Source: Paraburkholderia sp.
Lineage (GTDB): Bacteria; Pseudomonadota; Gammaproteobacteria; Burkholderiales; Burkholderiaceae
Reading direction: 5' to 3'
DNA: 64,000 nt
NCBI RefSeq assembly: GCF_024281035.1
Contig: NZ_JAMXLH010000029.1
Location: 310,001 to 374,000 of the forward strand
Positions 47,160 to 58,313 of this stretch are shown here, in pieces. The notes under the pieces were generated by a model that made no database searches, was not told where the DNA came from, and saw nothing but the letters and a program-made list of their open reading frames with translations. A program made the position numbers and the translations under genes. Positions within the stretch are counted from its first letter, which is position 1; the number at the start of each line of letters is the position of its first letter.

Positions 47160-48914
47160 ATGAAGCCAGCCATTCGACTGACCGCCTCCGCCACCAGCGC
47201 CCTGCCGCGCTGGGTGTTGCTGGCTATCTGTATCGCGTTCGCGTCGTTCGGCCTGTTTGGCCGCGATCCATGGAAAAACGAGGACGCAGCCGGCTTCGGC
47301 GTGATGTGGACCATGGCGGGCGGCACCTCTCACGACTGGCTGCTGCCGAACCTCGTCGGCAAGTACGCCACCGAAAACGGTCCGCTCGGCTATTGGCTCG
47401 GCGCGCTCTGCATCCGCGTTTTCGCACCGTGGGTGGACGCGAGCAATGCGTCGCGCATCGCCACCGGGTTGCTGTTCTGTCTCGCCTGCGCGTTCGTCTG
47501 GTACAGCGCGTATCTGCTGGGCCGCCGCCCCGAAGTCCAGCCATTCAAATACGCATTCGGCGGCGAGCCCGAGCCGCGCGACTACGGTCGCACGCTTGCC
47601 GACGGCGCGCTCCTGATCCTGCTCGCATGCTTTGGCCTCGCCGAGCGCGGCCACGAAACGACACCACAGCTCATGCAGTTCGCCGGCATGGCGATGTTGC
47701 TGTACGGCGTCGTACGCTCGATCGACAAACCCATTCAGGGCGCGCTCTGGTGGGGTTTCTCACTCGGCATCGTGGCGCTCTCAAGCGATCTGGTGCAGGC
47801 GGGCGCGCTGCTGGCCGGCACGCTCGTGATGCTCGTCGTCGCGCCCAGGACGCGCTCGCACTGGCTGCTCGTGGCCGGATTGCCGGTTGCGCTGATCCTC
47901 TCGGCGTCGTGGCCGATCCTCGCGCTGCAGCGCTATCCCGACGACGCCGCGTGGTTCCTCAACCAGTGGATCCGGTTGAGCCTCAACGCCTTCTCCGGGC
48001 CGCCGGGCTTCGTGCTGCATTACGCCGCCAAGAACCTGCCGCTCTTCACCTGGCCCGCGTGGCCGCTCGCCTTATGGGCCTGGTTCAGTTGGGCGGGCCT
48101 GCGCCGCGCGCCGCACATCGCGATTCCGCTGTCGGTCATCCTGCCGCTATTGCTGCTCGTAGCCGTGCAGAGCCACGAGACGAATCGCATCTTCATGATC
48201 GTGCTGCCCGCGCTGTCGGTGCTGGCCGCTTTCGCGCTGCCCACGCTCAAGCGCGGCGCGATCAACGCCATCGACTGGTTCGCGGTACTGAGCTTCACGA
48301 TCCTCAGCACCTTCGTGTGGCTCGTGTGGCTCGCGGGCATGACCGGCTTTCCGGCTCCGCTCGCACGCAATCTCGCGCGCCTCGCGCCCGGCTTCTCGCC
48401 GCAGTTCAACTTTCTCTCGTTCGCGTGCGCCGTCGTCGTGACGCTCTTCTGGATCGGACTCGTCCAGTGGCGCGTGTCGCGGCATCCGAAGGTGTTGTGG
48501 CGCAGCGTCGTGCTCTCGAGCGCCGGCACGACCCTGATGTGGGTCCTGCTGATGACGCTCTGGCTGCCCGTCGTCAACTACAGCCGTACGTATCGCGACG
48601 TCGCGCAGCAGATCGCCGCCCACCTGCCCGCCGATTACGCGTGCATCTCCCCGGTCAGGCTCGGTGACGCCCAGATCGCGACCTTCGCCTACTTCGGCAA
48701 GATGCACTTCTCGTTCGACGAGGAATGCGACGTGATCCTGCGCCAGGACACCCCGGCCTACGTCGCACCGGCTTCGCCGCCGAACTACGCGTGGAAGCTC
48801 GTCTGGGAAGGCCGCCGCGCCGCCGACCGCGACGAGCAATTCCGCCTGTATGTGCGCATCGACCGGCCGCAGACGCCGCCGAAGCGCCGCGCCTGGCGCA
48901 AGCGCCCGGACTGA
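47160..48914 (+). CDS. GT-C glycosyltransferase, ArnT/PMT-like membrane protein, 584 aa
   Basis: About 11-12 hydrophobic segments with the GT-C arrangement. The first periplasmic loop holds GRDPWKNEDAAGFG, where the Asp/Glu pair corresponds to the catalytic acid of ArnT and PMT enzymes (the usual form is DEPRY). A soluble C-terminal portion (about 470-584) follows. Enzymes of this type move a sugar from an undecaprenyl-phosphate carrier to lipid A or protein. Donor and acceptor are unknown. It ends eight bases before the MATE exporter gene. Confidence 0.8.
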   Translation: MKPAIRLTASATSALPRWVLLAICIAFASFGLFGRDPWKNEDAAGFGVMWTMAGGTSHDWLLPNLVGKYATENGPLGYWLGALCIRVFAPWVDASNASRIATGLLFCLACAFVWYSAYLLGRRPEVQPFKYAFGGEPEPRDYGRTLADGALLILLACFGLAERGHETTPQLMQFAGMAMLLYGVVRSIDKPIQGALWWGFSLGIVALSSDLVQAGALLAGTLVMLVVAPRTRSHWLLVAGLPVALILSASWPILALQRYPDDAAWFLNQWIRLSLNAFSGPPGFVLHYAAKNLPLFTWPAWPLALWAWFSWAGLRRAPHIAIPLSVILPLLLLVAVQSHETNRIFMIVLPALSVLAAFALPTLKRGAINAIDWFAVLSFTILSTFVWLVWLAGMTGFPAPLARNLARLAPGFSPQFNFLSFACAVVVTLFWIGLVQWRVSRHPKVLWRSVVLSSAGTTLMWVLLMTLWLPVVNYSRTYRDVAQQIAAHLPADYACISPVRLGDAQIATFAYFGKMHFSFDEECDVILRQDTPAYVAPASPPNYAWKLVWEGRRAADRDEQFRLYVRIDRPQTPPKRRAWRKRPD

Positions 48915-48921
48915 CGGCGTC

Positions 48922-50325
48922 GTGACAGGCACCGTCGCAGGCACAGCCGCAGGCACCCTCGCCAGCGACGTCCGCCGCATCGCCGGACTCGCCTGGCCGG
49001 TCCTGATCGGTCAGCTTGCGATCATCGCGTTCGGTGTGATCGATACGGCAATGGTCGGGCGTTATTCGGCACTCGACCTCGCGGCGCTCGGGCTCGGCTC
49101 GTCGATCTATATCTCCGTCTATATCAGCCTCACCGGCATTCTGACCGCGCTGCAGCCCATCGCGGCGCAACTCTACGGCGCGCAGCGGGACGGGGAGATC
49201 GGCGAAGAAGTGCGTCAGTCATTCTGGCTCGCGCTCGTGCTTGCGGTGATCGGTTGCGCGATCCTGTATTTTCCCGATCCGCTGCTCGACCTCGCGCACG
49301 CACCCGTCGCGCTGCGCGAGCGCACCGTCGACTATCTGCGGATACTCGCGTTCGGGCTGCCTGCCAGCCTGCTGTTTCGCATCTACAGTTCGCTCGCCAA
49401 TGCGGTCGGGCGGCCGCGCCTCGTGATGGTCCTGCAGGTGGGCGCGCTCGTGCTGAAGGTGCTGCTCAATCGCTGGCTCATCTTCGGCGGGCTCGGCGTG
49501 AGCGCGCTCGGCGGCCCCGGCTGCGCACTCGCGAGCACGGCGCTCAATTGGGCACTCGCCATCCTCGCCGCCGTCACAATGACGAAGCTCGACGTGTTCG
49601 CGCCGTTCGGCATCTTCAGGCACGTCTGCTGGCCCAGCTGGAAGCGTCAGGCGGAACTGCTCAAGCTCGGCATTCCGATGGGGCTCTCGTATCTGATCGA
49701 GGTGACGTCGTACACCTTCATGGCGATCTTCATCGCGCGGCTCGGCACGACGACACTCGCGGGCCACCAGATCGCGGGCAATCTCGGCGCAGTGCTGTAC
49801 ATGACACCGCTCTCGATCGGCGTCGCAACCTCGACGCTCGTCGCCCAGGCGCTCGGCGGCAACCGGCCCGCCGAGGCGCGCACGCTCGCGCGGCACGGCA
49901 TTGCGACCGCCGTGACGATCGCGTGCTGCTTCGCGCTGGCTGTGTTCGTGCTGCGGCCGCTCATCATCGGCGGCTATACGCCGGACCCCGCCGTGGCCGT
50001 CGCCGCCATGCCGCTCGTGACCATCGTCGCGCTCTATCACGTGTTCGATGCGCTCCAGGTCACGACGGCGTTTGCGCTGCGCGCCTACAAGGTCGTCATC
50101 GTTCCGACCGTGATCTATGCGGTCGCGCTCTGGGGCGTCGGGCTCGGCGGGGGCTATGCGCTCGGTTTCAACGTGATCGGTACGCTCCCCGACTGGGCCA
50201 CCGGTGCACGCGGCTTCTGGCTGGCCAACATGGCGAGCCTCGTGATCGCCGGTGCCGGGCTCGCGGTTTATCTCTCGCGCGTGAGCGTGCGGCATTTGCG
50301 CACGAGCGGCATCGCGGGGCAGTAA
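48922..50325 (+). CDS. MATE family efflux transporter, 467 aa
   Basis: Twelve hydrophobic segments in two homologous halves, each starting with a MATE-type helix (LAWPVLIGQLAIIAFGVID TAMVG region; KLGIPMGLSYLIEVTSY). These are Na+ or H+ coupled exporters of cationic compounds. The start is uncertain: GTG at 48922 leaves an eight-base gap to the upstream glycosyltransferase stop, whereas an ATG at 48850 would overlap that gene by 65 bases and add Arg-rich residues of no family character. Neither has a good ribosome site, so translation may be coupled. Confidence 0.85.
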   Translation: MTGTVAGTAAGTLASDVRRIAGLAWPVLIGQLAIIAFGVIDTAMVGRYSALDLAALGLGSSIYISVYISLTGILTALQPIAAQLYGAQRDGEIGEEVRQSFWLALVLAVIGCAILYFPDPLLDLAHAPVALRERTVDYLRILAFGLPASLLFRIYSSLANAVGRPRLVMVLQVGALVLKVLLNRWLIFGGLGVSALGGPGCALASTALNWALAILAAVTMTKLDVFAPFGIFRHVCWPSWKRQAELLKLGIPMGLSYLIEVTSYTFMAIFIARLGTTTLAGHQIAGNLGAVLYMTPLSIGVATSTLVAQALGGNRPAEARTLARHGIATAVTIACCFALAVFVLRPLIIGGYTPDPAVAVAAMPLVTIVALYHVFDALQVTTAFALRAYKVVIVPTVIYAVALWGVGLGGGYALGFNVIGTLPDWATGARGFWLANMASLVIAGAGLAVYLSRVSVRHLRTSGIAGQ

Positions 50326-50727
50326 ACCGCCATACCCCCCCCCTTCGATGGCCTGCGCCGCTTTATGCGCGCCCATCGCTGTCACCCGTCGTCGCCCATC
50401 CTCACCACCCGGCCGTCGCCGGGGCGCGCCGCATCTCGCGTGCCACGCCATGCCCGCGAATCCCGCAACCCAGCTGCGAAACCCCGCCTCGCACCCCATC
50501 GCATCTGCGCCGCCGTTGCGGCCCCGCATCCCCCAAGTGCACAATGCGCGGAAGCGTCAAAGACTGCGCGACGCGAATGATTCGTCACGGAACGACCGGT
50601 AGAATCGGAGCGCTTCCCGTCCACGGATACGCCAACTGTCCTATCCTTGTAGCGCAGCACACCAAATAGATGCAGATGCGTCGTCCGTTCCCGGCTTACA
50701 GAATTTGCCCTCAATGGAGTGATTGTC
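50326..50727. other. 402-base region between the MATE gene and comEA-like gene
   Basis: No gene is supported. It begins with a run of nine C's (50335-50343). TAGAAT at 50600-50605 is a possible -10 of the following gene without a recognised -35. Confidence 0.5.
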
Positions 50728-51342
50728 ATGCTGAAAAAGCTGCTGATGTTGCTGGTCGCACTTGGGCTGTCGCTGTCCGCGCTGATGGCGAGCGCCGTGG
50801 AGGTGAACACCGCGGATGAAACCGCACTCGAATCCGTCAAAGGCATCGGCCCGGCCCACGCAAAGGCAATCCTCGACGAACGCGCGAAACACGGCCCGTT
50901 CAAGGACGCCGACGATCTCGTGAACCGCGTCAAGGGCATCGGCCCGAAGTCGATACTGAACCTCGAAGCCGCGGGCCTGACGATCAACGGATCGTCGGCG
51001 CCGCCGAACGGCAAGACGACCACGACGACGAAGGGCGGCAAGGCGGCCACCAGCGCCGCTCCCGCCGCTGCAGCGGCGACAGGCACGACAGCCACGGCGC
51101 CGAATCCGACGACATCGGCTCAGACGGGTGCGGTGGCAACCGCACCGCAGGCTGCATCGGCCGCGAACGCAGGCAAGCCGAAGCACATGAGCAAGAAGGA
51201 AAAGGCCGCCGAAGCCGCGAGCGCAGCCAAAGCCGGCACCGCTGCCTCCGCACCGGGCGCCGCTTCGGAACCCAAGGCGAAGAAGTCCGGCAAGTCGAAG
51301 AAGAGCAAGGCTGCATCCGACGCAGCCGCTTCGGGCGCCTGA
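50728..51342 (+). CDS. ComEA-like helix-hairpin-helix DNA-binding protein, 204 aa
   Basis: A signal peptide (about residues 1-23, hydrophobic core MLLVALGLSLSALMA) is followed by a double helix-hairpin-helix domain (about 24-85: VEVNTADETALESVKGIG, then VNRVKGIGPKS). The C-terminal 110 residues are low-complexity Ala/Thr/Lys with a basic end, giving a second DNA-affine segment. ComEA homologues bind incoming DNA in the periplasm during natural uptake. No other competence gene lies here, and Burkholderiaceae often carry such a gene alone. GGAG lies eight bases before the ATG. Confidence 0.85.
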   Translation: MLKKLLMLLVALGLSLSALMASAVEVNTADETALESVKGIGPAHAKAILDERAKHGPFKDADDLVNRVKGIGPKSILNLEAAGLTINGSSAPPNGKTTTTTKGGKAATSAAPAAAAATGTTATAPNPTTSAQTGAVATAPQAASAANAGKPKHMSKKEKAAEAASAAKAGTAASAPGAASEPKAKKSGKSKKSKAASDAAASGA

Positions 51343-51499
51343 TTTTCAGCGCCTGTCTGTTGGCGGATTCCGGCCGAGGCCGCTTGTGCCGATGGCGCCA
51401 ATGGTGCCGACGCCGGTCCGCAACGCACGGCACACCTTGCGTGTGCCGCCCGATTTTCGGCCTCGCCCCCCGACGCGGCCATCACCCTGAGAGAACGTC

Positions 51500-51937
51500 A
51501 TGAGTCTGCTAGATACCCTCGGTTCCCTGTTCGGTTCGTCGTCGCAACAGCCTGGCGGCAACCAGGCCCAACTCATCGCGATGGCGACAGAGTTCGTCAA
51601 CAACCAGCCGGGCGGCCTGAACGGCCTCATCCAGAAGTTCCAGCAAGGCGGCCTCGGCGACGTCGTGCAATCGTGGGTCGGCACCGGCGACAATCAGGCG
51701 ATTTCGCCGGATCAACTGCACAACGTCCTTGGCTCCGACGTGGTCTCCGGCCTCGCGCAGAAGGCCGGCATCCAGCCGGATCAGGTGAGCGGCCTGCTCG
51801 CCCAGGTCCTGCCGCACGTCGTCAATGCAGCCACGCCCAACGGTGAAGTGCCCGCCGACGGCCAGATCAACACCAGCAACATACTCGGCACGCTCGGCAA
51901 TCTCGCCTCCCTCTTCGGCGGCAACAAGTCTTCATAA
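51500..51937 (+). CDS. YidB family (DUF937) protein, 145 aa
   Basis: Conserved small protein of unknown function. The N-terminus MSLLDTLGSLFG and the core GGLNGLIQKFQQGGLGDVVQSWVGTGDN with ISPDQLHNVLG (in parts) are the DUF937 signatures. It is Gly/Gln/Asn-rich with no membrane segment or signal peptide. GAGAGAACG precedes the ATG. A strong bidirectional terminator separates it from the convergent clpB. Confidence 0.85.
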   Translation: MSLLDTLGSLFGSSSQQPGGNQAQLIAMATEFVNNQPGGLNGLIQKFQQGGLGDVVQSWVGTGDNQAISPDQLHNVLGSDVVSGLAQKAGIQPDQVSGLLAQVLPHVVNAATPNGEVPADGQINTSNILGTLGNLASLFGGNKSS

Positions 51938-51962
51938 GCTGAGTTCGTTCGCGAGAGCATGA

Positions 51963-51997
51963 AAAAAGGGCAACGGAAAAACTCCGTTGCCCTTTTT
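51963..51997. terminator. Bidirectional terminator between yidB and clpB
   Basis: AAAAAGGGCAACGGA and TCCGTTGCCCTTTTT enclose a five-base loop: a perfect 15-base stem flanked by A's and T's, so it terminates both convergent genes. The clpB stop is 17 bases away. Confidence 0.93.
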
Positions 51998-52013
51998 GCT
52001 GGCGTTGGCGCGC

Positions 52014-54611
<2,598 letters not shown>

Positions 54612-54645
54612 TTAAAACGAGACCTCCAGTATCTTTACTGTCACC

Positions 54646-54675
54646 AAATCTGAGGCGCGATGCGCGAGTTTCAAG
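54646..54675 (-). promoter_or_regulatory. Heat-shock (sigma-32 type) promoter of clpB
   Basis: On the minus strand CTTGAAA (54675-54669) is an exact sigma-32 -35 element. After 14 bases comes CTCAGATTT (54654-54646), which resembles the CCCCATNT -10. The leader to the ATG would be about 30 bases and contains the strong GGAGGT ribosome site. Confidence 0.75.
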
Positions 54676-54786
54676 CGCCAGATACGTCATTTTTTCCGAT
54701 TTATTGAATCGGGCGCACGAACGCGTTCCGGCGCTCAGTGTGGCGCCCGGAATTCGCATTCTGGAAGCAGAAGATTCAGCCGTCGA

Positions 54787-55290
54787 TCAATGTTCGCGCG
54801 ACGGATGACGTGACGCCGGATGTTTCTCCGGCAGCGGCATGAAAACGACGGGTGTAAGGCCGAGCAGACCGGCAAGTTCCACGGACGGTTGCGCCAGTTC
54901 GCCGATGGTGTGGCGGTCGAGTTCGGCGAAGAACGCCGCGCGGGCGGCCACCAGCGCGTGCTTGAGGCGGCAATGGGGTTCGATGACGCACTCGCGCTCG
55001 GTGCGGTCGTCGCGGAAACACCCGACCAGCGCGAGATCGGTCTCCGTCTGCCGAACCACTTCGCCGACGGAAAGCGAGAGCGAATTGGCCGCGAGGCGCA
55101 GCCCGCCGTTGCGTCCGCGGACCGTGTCCACCCAGCCAAGCTCGCTGAGCCGCTGAACGACTTTCATCAGATGATTCTTCGAAACGCCGTAGGCCTCGGA
55201 GATTTCCTGGATCGTCGCGAGTTCATCCCGGCGCAAAGCAAGGTACAGCATCACACGCAGCGAGTAGTCAGTGTAGTCGGTCAGTTTCAT
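54787..55290 (-). CDS. nsrR: Rrf2-family regulator, NsrR-like, 167 aa
   Basis: The winged-helix N-terminus MKLTDYTDYSLRVMLYLA and the recognition region VSKNHLMKVVQRLSELGWV are followed by the Fe-S-binding loop with Cys91, Cys101 and Cys107. Spacing close to the C-C-C set of NsrR, and divergence from a globin gene, argue for a nitric-oxide-sensing repressor. IscR-type and RirA-type regulators are alternatives. The C-terminus is basic and His-rich. It probably represses the divergent globin. Confidence 0.83.
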   Translation of the reverse strand: MKLTDYTDYSLRVMLYLALRRDELATIQEISEAYGVSKNHLMKVVQRLSELGWVDTVRGRNGGLRLAANSLSLSVGEVVRQTETDLALVGCFRDDRTERECVIEPHCRLKHALVAARAAFFAELDRHTIGELAQPSVELAGLLGLTPVVFMPLPEKHPASRHPSREH

Positions 55291-55332
55291 GATCGGCAGT
55301 GGCGACGGCAGTCAAGCCCATACCATAACATG

Positions 55333-55360
55333 TGTCACGTGTGCACGTTTGTGCATTTGT
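55333..55360. promoter_or_regulatory. Candidate operator between nsrR and the globin gene
   Basis: The sequence holds the palindrome CACGTG and two copies of TGTGCA exactly 10 bases apart (55340-55345 and 55350-55355). It lies between the two divergent starts, where a shared NsrR site is expected. It does not match the enterobacterial NsrR consensus well, so the assignment is tentative. Confidence 0.35.
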
Positions 55361-55422
55361 CCGATATCATGAATCCCCACGATTAAACCGCCGTTCGATT
55401 TTCCTCTTCGCCACGCTGCAAG

Positions 55423-55902
55423 ATGACCACCACCGACGCTCTCACCACCGACACCCGGCATACCGAACCCACCGAAGACAACATCCGCGAACTCGTCTAC
55501 GCGTTCTACGACCGCGTGCGCGACGACGCAATGCTAGGCCCGGTGTTCGATGGCGTGCTGGCTGGCCGGTGGGACGATCATCTGCCGAAGATGTGCCGCT
55601 TCTGGGCGAGTCTCGTGCTCGGCAGCAAAACGTACCAAGGCAATGTGCAGCAGGCACATCAGCCGCTGCCCGGCATCGAGCCGCGGCATTTCAGCCACTG
55701 GCTGTATCTGTTCCTCGATACGGTCGAGTCGCGCTACCGGCCCGCGGCGGCCGTGCAGTTCATGGAGCCAGCGCTGCGGATCGCGCAGAGCCTGCAGTTG
55801 AGCCGCTTCGGCTGGCAGTACAAGATTCCGGCGGAACAGCAGGCGCTGCTCGCGCGGATTGCGCCGCGCGAGCGCGCGGTGGATTCCGGGCACGGTCACT
55901 GA
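55423..55902 (+). CDS. Group III truncated hemoglobin, 159 aa
   Basis: A two-over-two globin of class III (P). MLGPVFDGVL, the FW...LG pair (RFWASLVLGSKTYQGN), the proximal His79 in QQAHQPLPGI, and HFSHWLYLFLDTV are diagnostic. An N-terminal extension of about 18 residues and an unstructured tail ending GHGH are present. Such globins detoxify nitric oxide or bind other ligands. Transcribed divergently from nsrR, consistent with NO-responsive expression. Confidence 0.88.
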   Translation: MTTTDALTTDTRHTEPTEDNIRELVYAFYDRVRDDAMLGPVFDGVLAGRWDDHLPKMCRFWASLVLGSKTYQGNVQQAHQPLPGIEPRHFSHWLYLFLDTVESRYRPAAAVQFMEPALRIAQSLQLSRFGWQYKIPAEQQALLARIAPRERAVDSGHGH

Positions 55903-56105
55903 ATGCCGGGCTGGCGAACGGATTCAGGCCGGTGCGCGTGATGGCAAGATGCAGGCCGGCCAGAACGAACTCTCGGACTGACCGCTCCGCGCCACTTGGC
56001 CACGGTCGGCAGGATTGGCGGTTAGTTGCATTCTATGCGGCACCTGCACCATGAGTGCGATCTGTCTGCCCACGAAGCAACTTCAATCCGCTGCTGGAAC
56101 CGCGC

Positions 56106-56588
56106 TCAGCCCTTCTCCGGCGCCACGTTCCCCGAGGTGATGCCCCAGCGCGCGAGCGCCGCGTCGTCGGCCACGCGGGCATCCACCCAACGCGCGCCGT
56201 CCGGAGTCTCTTCCTTTTTCCAGAACGGCGCCTCGGTTTTCAGATAATCCATCACGAATTCGCACGAGGAGAATGCGTCGCCGCGATGCATCGACGTCGT
56301 CGCCACGAGGACGATCTGATCGAGCGGCGCGAGCTTGCCGACCCGATGCACGATCAGCACCTCGATGCCCGGCCAGCGCCGCTGCGCTTCGGCAACGATG
56401 CTCTCCAGCGCCTTCTCGGTCATGCCGGGATAGTGCTCCAGTTCCATCGTCGCAACCGTGCTGCCCTCGTTGAGGTCGCGCACGGTGCCGACGAAGCACG
56501 CCACCGCGCCAATCGCCGGATTGCGTGCTCGCAGTTGCGCGACCTCGGTCGTCAGGTCGAAATCTTCGATTTGTACGCGCACGGGCAT
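56106..56588 (-). CDS. moaE: Molybdopterin synthase catalytic subunit MoaE, 160 aa
   Basis: Transfers sulfur from MoaD thiocarboxylate to precursor Z. Active-site lysines are Lys117 and Lys124 in DYLKTEAPFWKKEE; GTVRDLNEG and EHYPGM are conserved, with Arg and His in VHRVGKL. The length is normal. It follows moaD by 19 bases in moeA-moaD-moaE. Cysteines near residues 31 and 109 are incidental. Confidence 0.95.
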   Translation of the reverse strand: MPVRVQIEDFDLTTEVAQLRARNPAIGAVACFVGTVRDLNEGSTVATMELEHYPGMTEKALESIVAEAQRRWPGIEVLIVHRVGKLAPLDQIVLVATTSMHRGDAFSSCEFVMDYLKTEAPFWKKEETPDGARWVDARVADDAALARWGITSGNVAPEKG

Positions 56589-56607
56589 GGCCGCTCTCCT
56601 CTACGCC

Positions 56608-56865
56608 TTAGCCGCCCGTCACCGGCGGGAAAAAGGCCACTTCGCAGCCCTCGGTAATGCGCGTGGCCGGTTCCGTCATCACGTGATTGCAGGCCATGCG
56701 CAGCGCGCGGCCTTCCGCCAGCGCCTCCGCCCACGCGCCGCCGCGCGCGCGCAGCCAGCCGCGCACGTCGCCCACCGTGGCGATGCCGTCGGGCACGGTC
56801 ACCGATTCCTCGGCCACGCCCAGTGCCTCGCGCACGCTCGCAAAAAATCTCAACTGGATCTTCAT
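56608..56865 (-). CDS. moaD: Molybdopterin synthase sulfur-carrier subunit MoaD, 85 aa
   Basis: Ubiquitin-fold sulfur carrier ending in the required Gly-Gly (FPPVTGG), the C-terminal glycine of which is adenylated and thiocarboxylated. The start at 56865 (MKIQLRFFASVREALG) fits the family, with an open upstream frame not used. It lies 10 bases after moeA and 19 before moaE. Confidence 0.95.
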   Translation of the reverse strand: MKIQLRFFASVREALGVAEESVTVPDGIATVGDVRGWLRARGGAWAEALAEGRALRMACNHVMTEPATRITEGCEVAFFPPVTGG

Positions 56866-56875
56866 AAAGTCCGGC

Positions 56876-58168
56876 TCAATACAGCAATTCTGTGAATGGA
56901 ATGAAGCGCACCGTCTCACCCGCACTGATCGCATGATGCGGCGGATTGTCGATGAGGCCGTCGCCCCAGACGGTCGAGGTCAGCACCGCTGAACTCTGGT
57001 TCGGGAACAGATCGAGGCCGCCCGCCGGATTCACGCGCGCGCGCAGGAACTCGTTGCGGCGGTCGCCCTTCGCCTGCGTGAAATCGGCGCGCAGCGACAG
57101 CGCACGCGGGCTCACATGGGTTGCGCCCGCCAGACGCAGCACGAACGGCCGCACGAACAGCAAGAAGGTGACGAAACTCGACACAGGATTGCCCGGCAGG
57201 CCGATGAAGAACGCCTCGTCCGCGTTTGCCTGGGTTTGCGTTTGCGTTTGAACCTCGCTGCGCCGCACCGCGCCGAACGCGAGCGGCTTGCCCGGTTTCA
57301 TCGCGATCTGCCACATCGCGAGCCGCCCTTCGGCCTCGACAGCCGGTTTCACGTGATCTTCCTCGCCCACCGATACGCCCCCGCAGGTCAGGATCAGATC
57401 GTGCCCACTGGCCGCCTCGCGCAGCGTTGCACGCGTCGCGTCGAGTCGATCCGGCACGATGCCGTAATCGGTCACCTCACAGCCGAGATTGCGCAGCAAG
57501 CCGCTGAGCGTGAAGCGGTTCGAGTTGTAGATCGCGCCGGGACGCAGCGGCTCGCCTGGCATCGTCAGCTCGTCGCCGGTGAAGAACACCGCAACCTTCA
57601 GACGTCGCGCCACGTCGAGCGTCGCGCAGCCCACCGATGCCGCCAGCCCGAGCGCCTGCGGCGTGAGCCGCGTGCCGGCCGGCAGGATCACCGACCCGTT
57701 ACGGATGTCGGCGCCCTGTGCCGTGATCCACTCGCCGGCCTTCGGCGTGTGAAGAAACGTCACGTCGCCATCGGCGGTCTCGGTCTGCTCCTGCATGACG
57801 ACGGCGTCCGCGCCCGGCGGCACCGTCGCGCCCGTGAAGATGCGCGCGGCCGTGCCCGCCGCCAGCAGCTGCGGCGCGTGGCCCGCCGGAATGCGCTGCG
57901 AGACCGGCAGACGGCGGCTGCCCTGCGCGAGATCGGCGACGCGCACCGCGTAGCCGTCCATCGCGCTCGTGTGCATCGGCGGCACGTCGAGCGGTGACAC
58001 CACATCGGCTGTCAGCACGCGGTTCAACGCGTCGAGTGTCGGCAGCGTTTCGGTTCCGCGACCGGCGAGCGCGACCGGCGTCGCGGCGCCTAGCAGCGTC
58101 GCAAGCGCATCGGCGGTGGAAAGCATCGGAGCGCGCGCGGCGGGAGCATTCGAGGGAGAAGTGGACAT
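56876..58168 (-). CDS. moeA: Molybdopterin molybdotransferase MoeA, 430 aa
   Basis: Inserts molybdate into adenylylated molybdopterin. PPMHTSAMDGYAVR near residue 65, IFTGATVPPGADAVVMQE, TGDEL, and GGVSVGEEDHVK with GLPGNPVSSFV are the MoeA blocks. A stretch of Gln/Thr/Asn (QTQTQTQANADE) interrupts domain III, an unusual low-complexity insertion. The start at 58168 (MSTSPSNAPAARAP) is chosen over a longer frame of no family character. First gene of moeA-moaD-moaE. Confidence 0.94.
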   Translation of the reverse strand: MSTSPSNAPAARAPMLSTADALATLLGAATPVALAGRGTETLPTLDALNRVLTADVVSPLDVPPMHTSAMDGYAVRVADLAQGSRRLPVSQRIPAGHAPQLLAAGTAARIFTGATVPPGADAVVMQEQTETADGDVTFLHTPKAGEWITAQGADIRNGSVILPAGTRLTPQALGLAASVGCATLDVARRLKVAVFFTGDELTMPGEPLRPGAIYNSNRFTLSGLLRNLGCEVTDYGIVPDRLDATRATLREAASGHDLILTCGGVSVGEEDHVKPAVEAEGRLAMWQIAMKPGKPLAFGAVRRSEVQTQTQTQANADEAFFIGLPGNPVSSFVTFLLFVRPFVLRLAGATHVSPRALSLRADFTQAKGDRRNEFLRARVNPAGGLDLFPNQSSAVLTSTVWGDGLIDNPPHHAISAGETVRFIPFTELLY

Positions 58169-58313
58169 CGGAGCGTGTGGGAGACGGCCCGCGGGCCGCC
58201 TGCAACAGTTGGTCTCGTAATATTGTAGCGGCGCGGACACGGCATTGCGCCGTGTCCCTGGCACGCTGCGCCGCCAGCCCTGCACGGGCTCGCAGAGCAC
58301 GATCGGTCCGCAA

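Noticed and set aside
50335..50343. Run of nine C bases as a phase-variation tract
   Set aside because: It lies just after the MATE stop codon in noncoding sequence and far from the next promoter, so slippage would not switch a gene.
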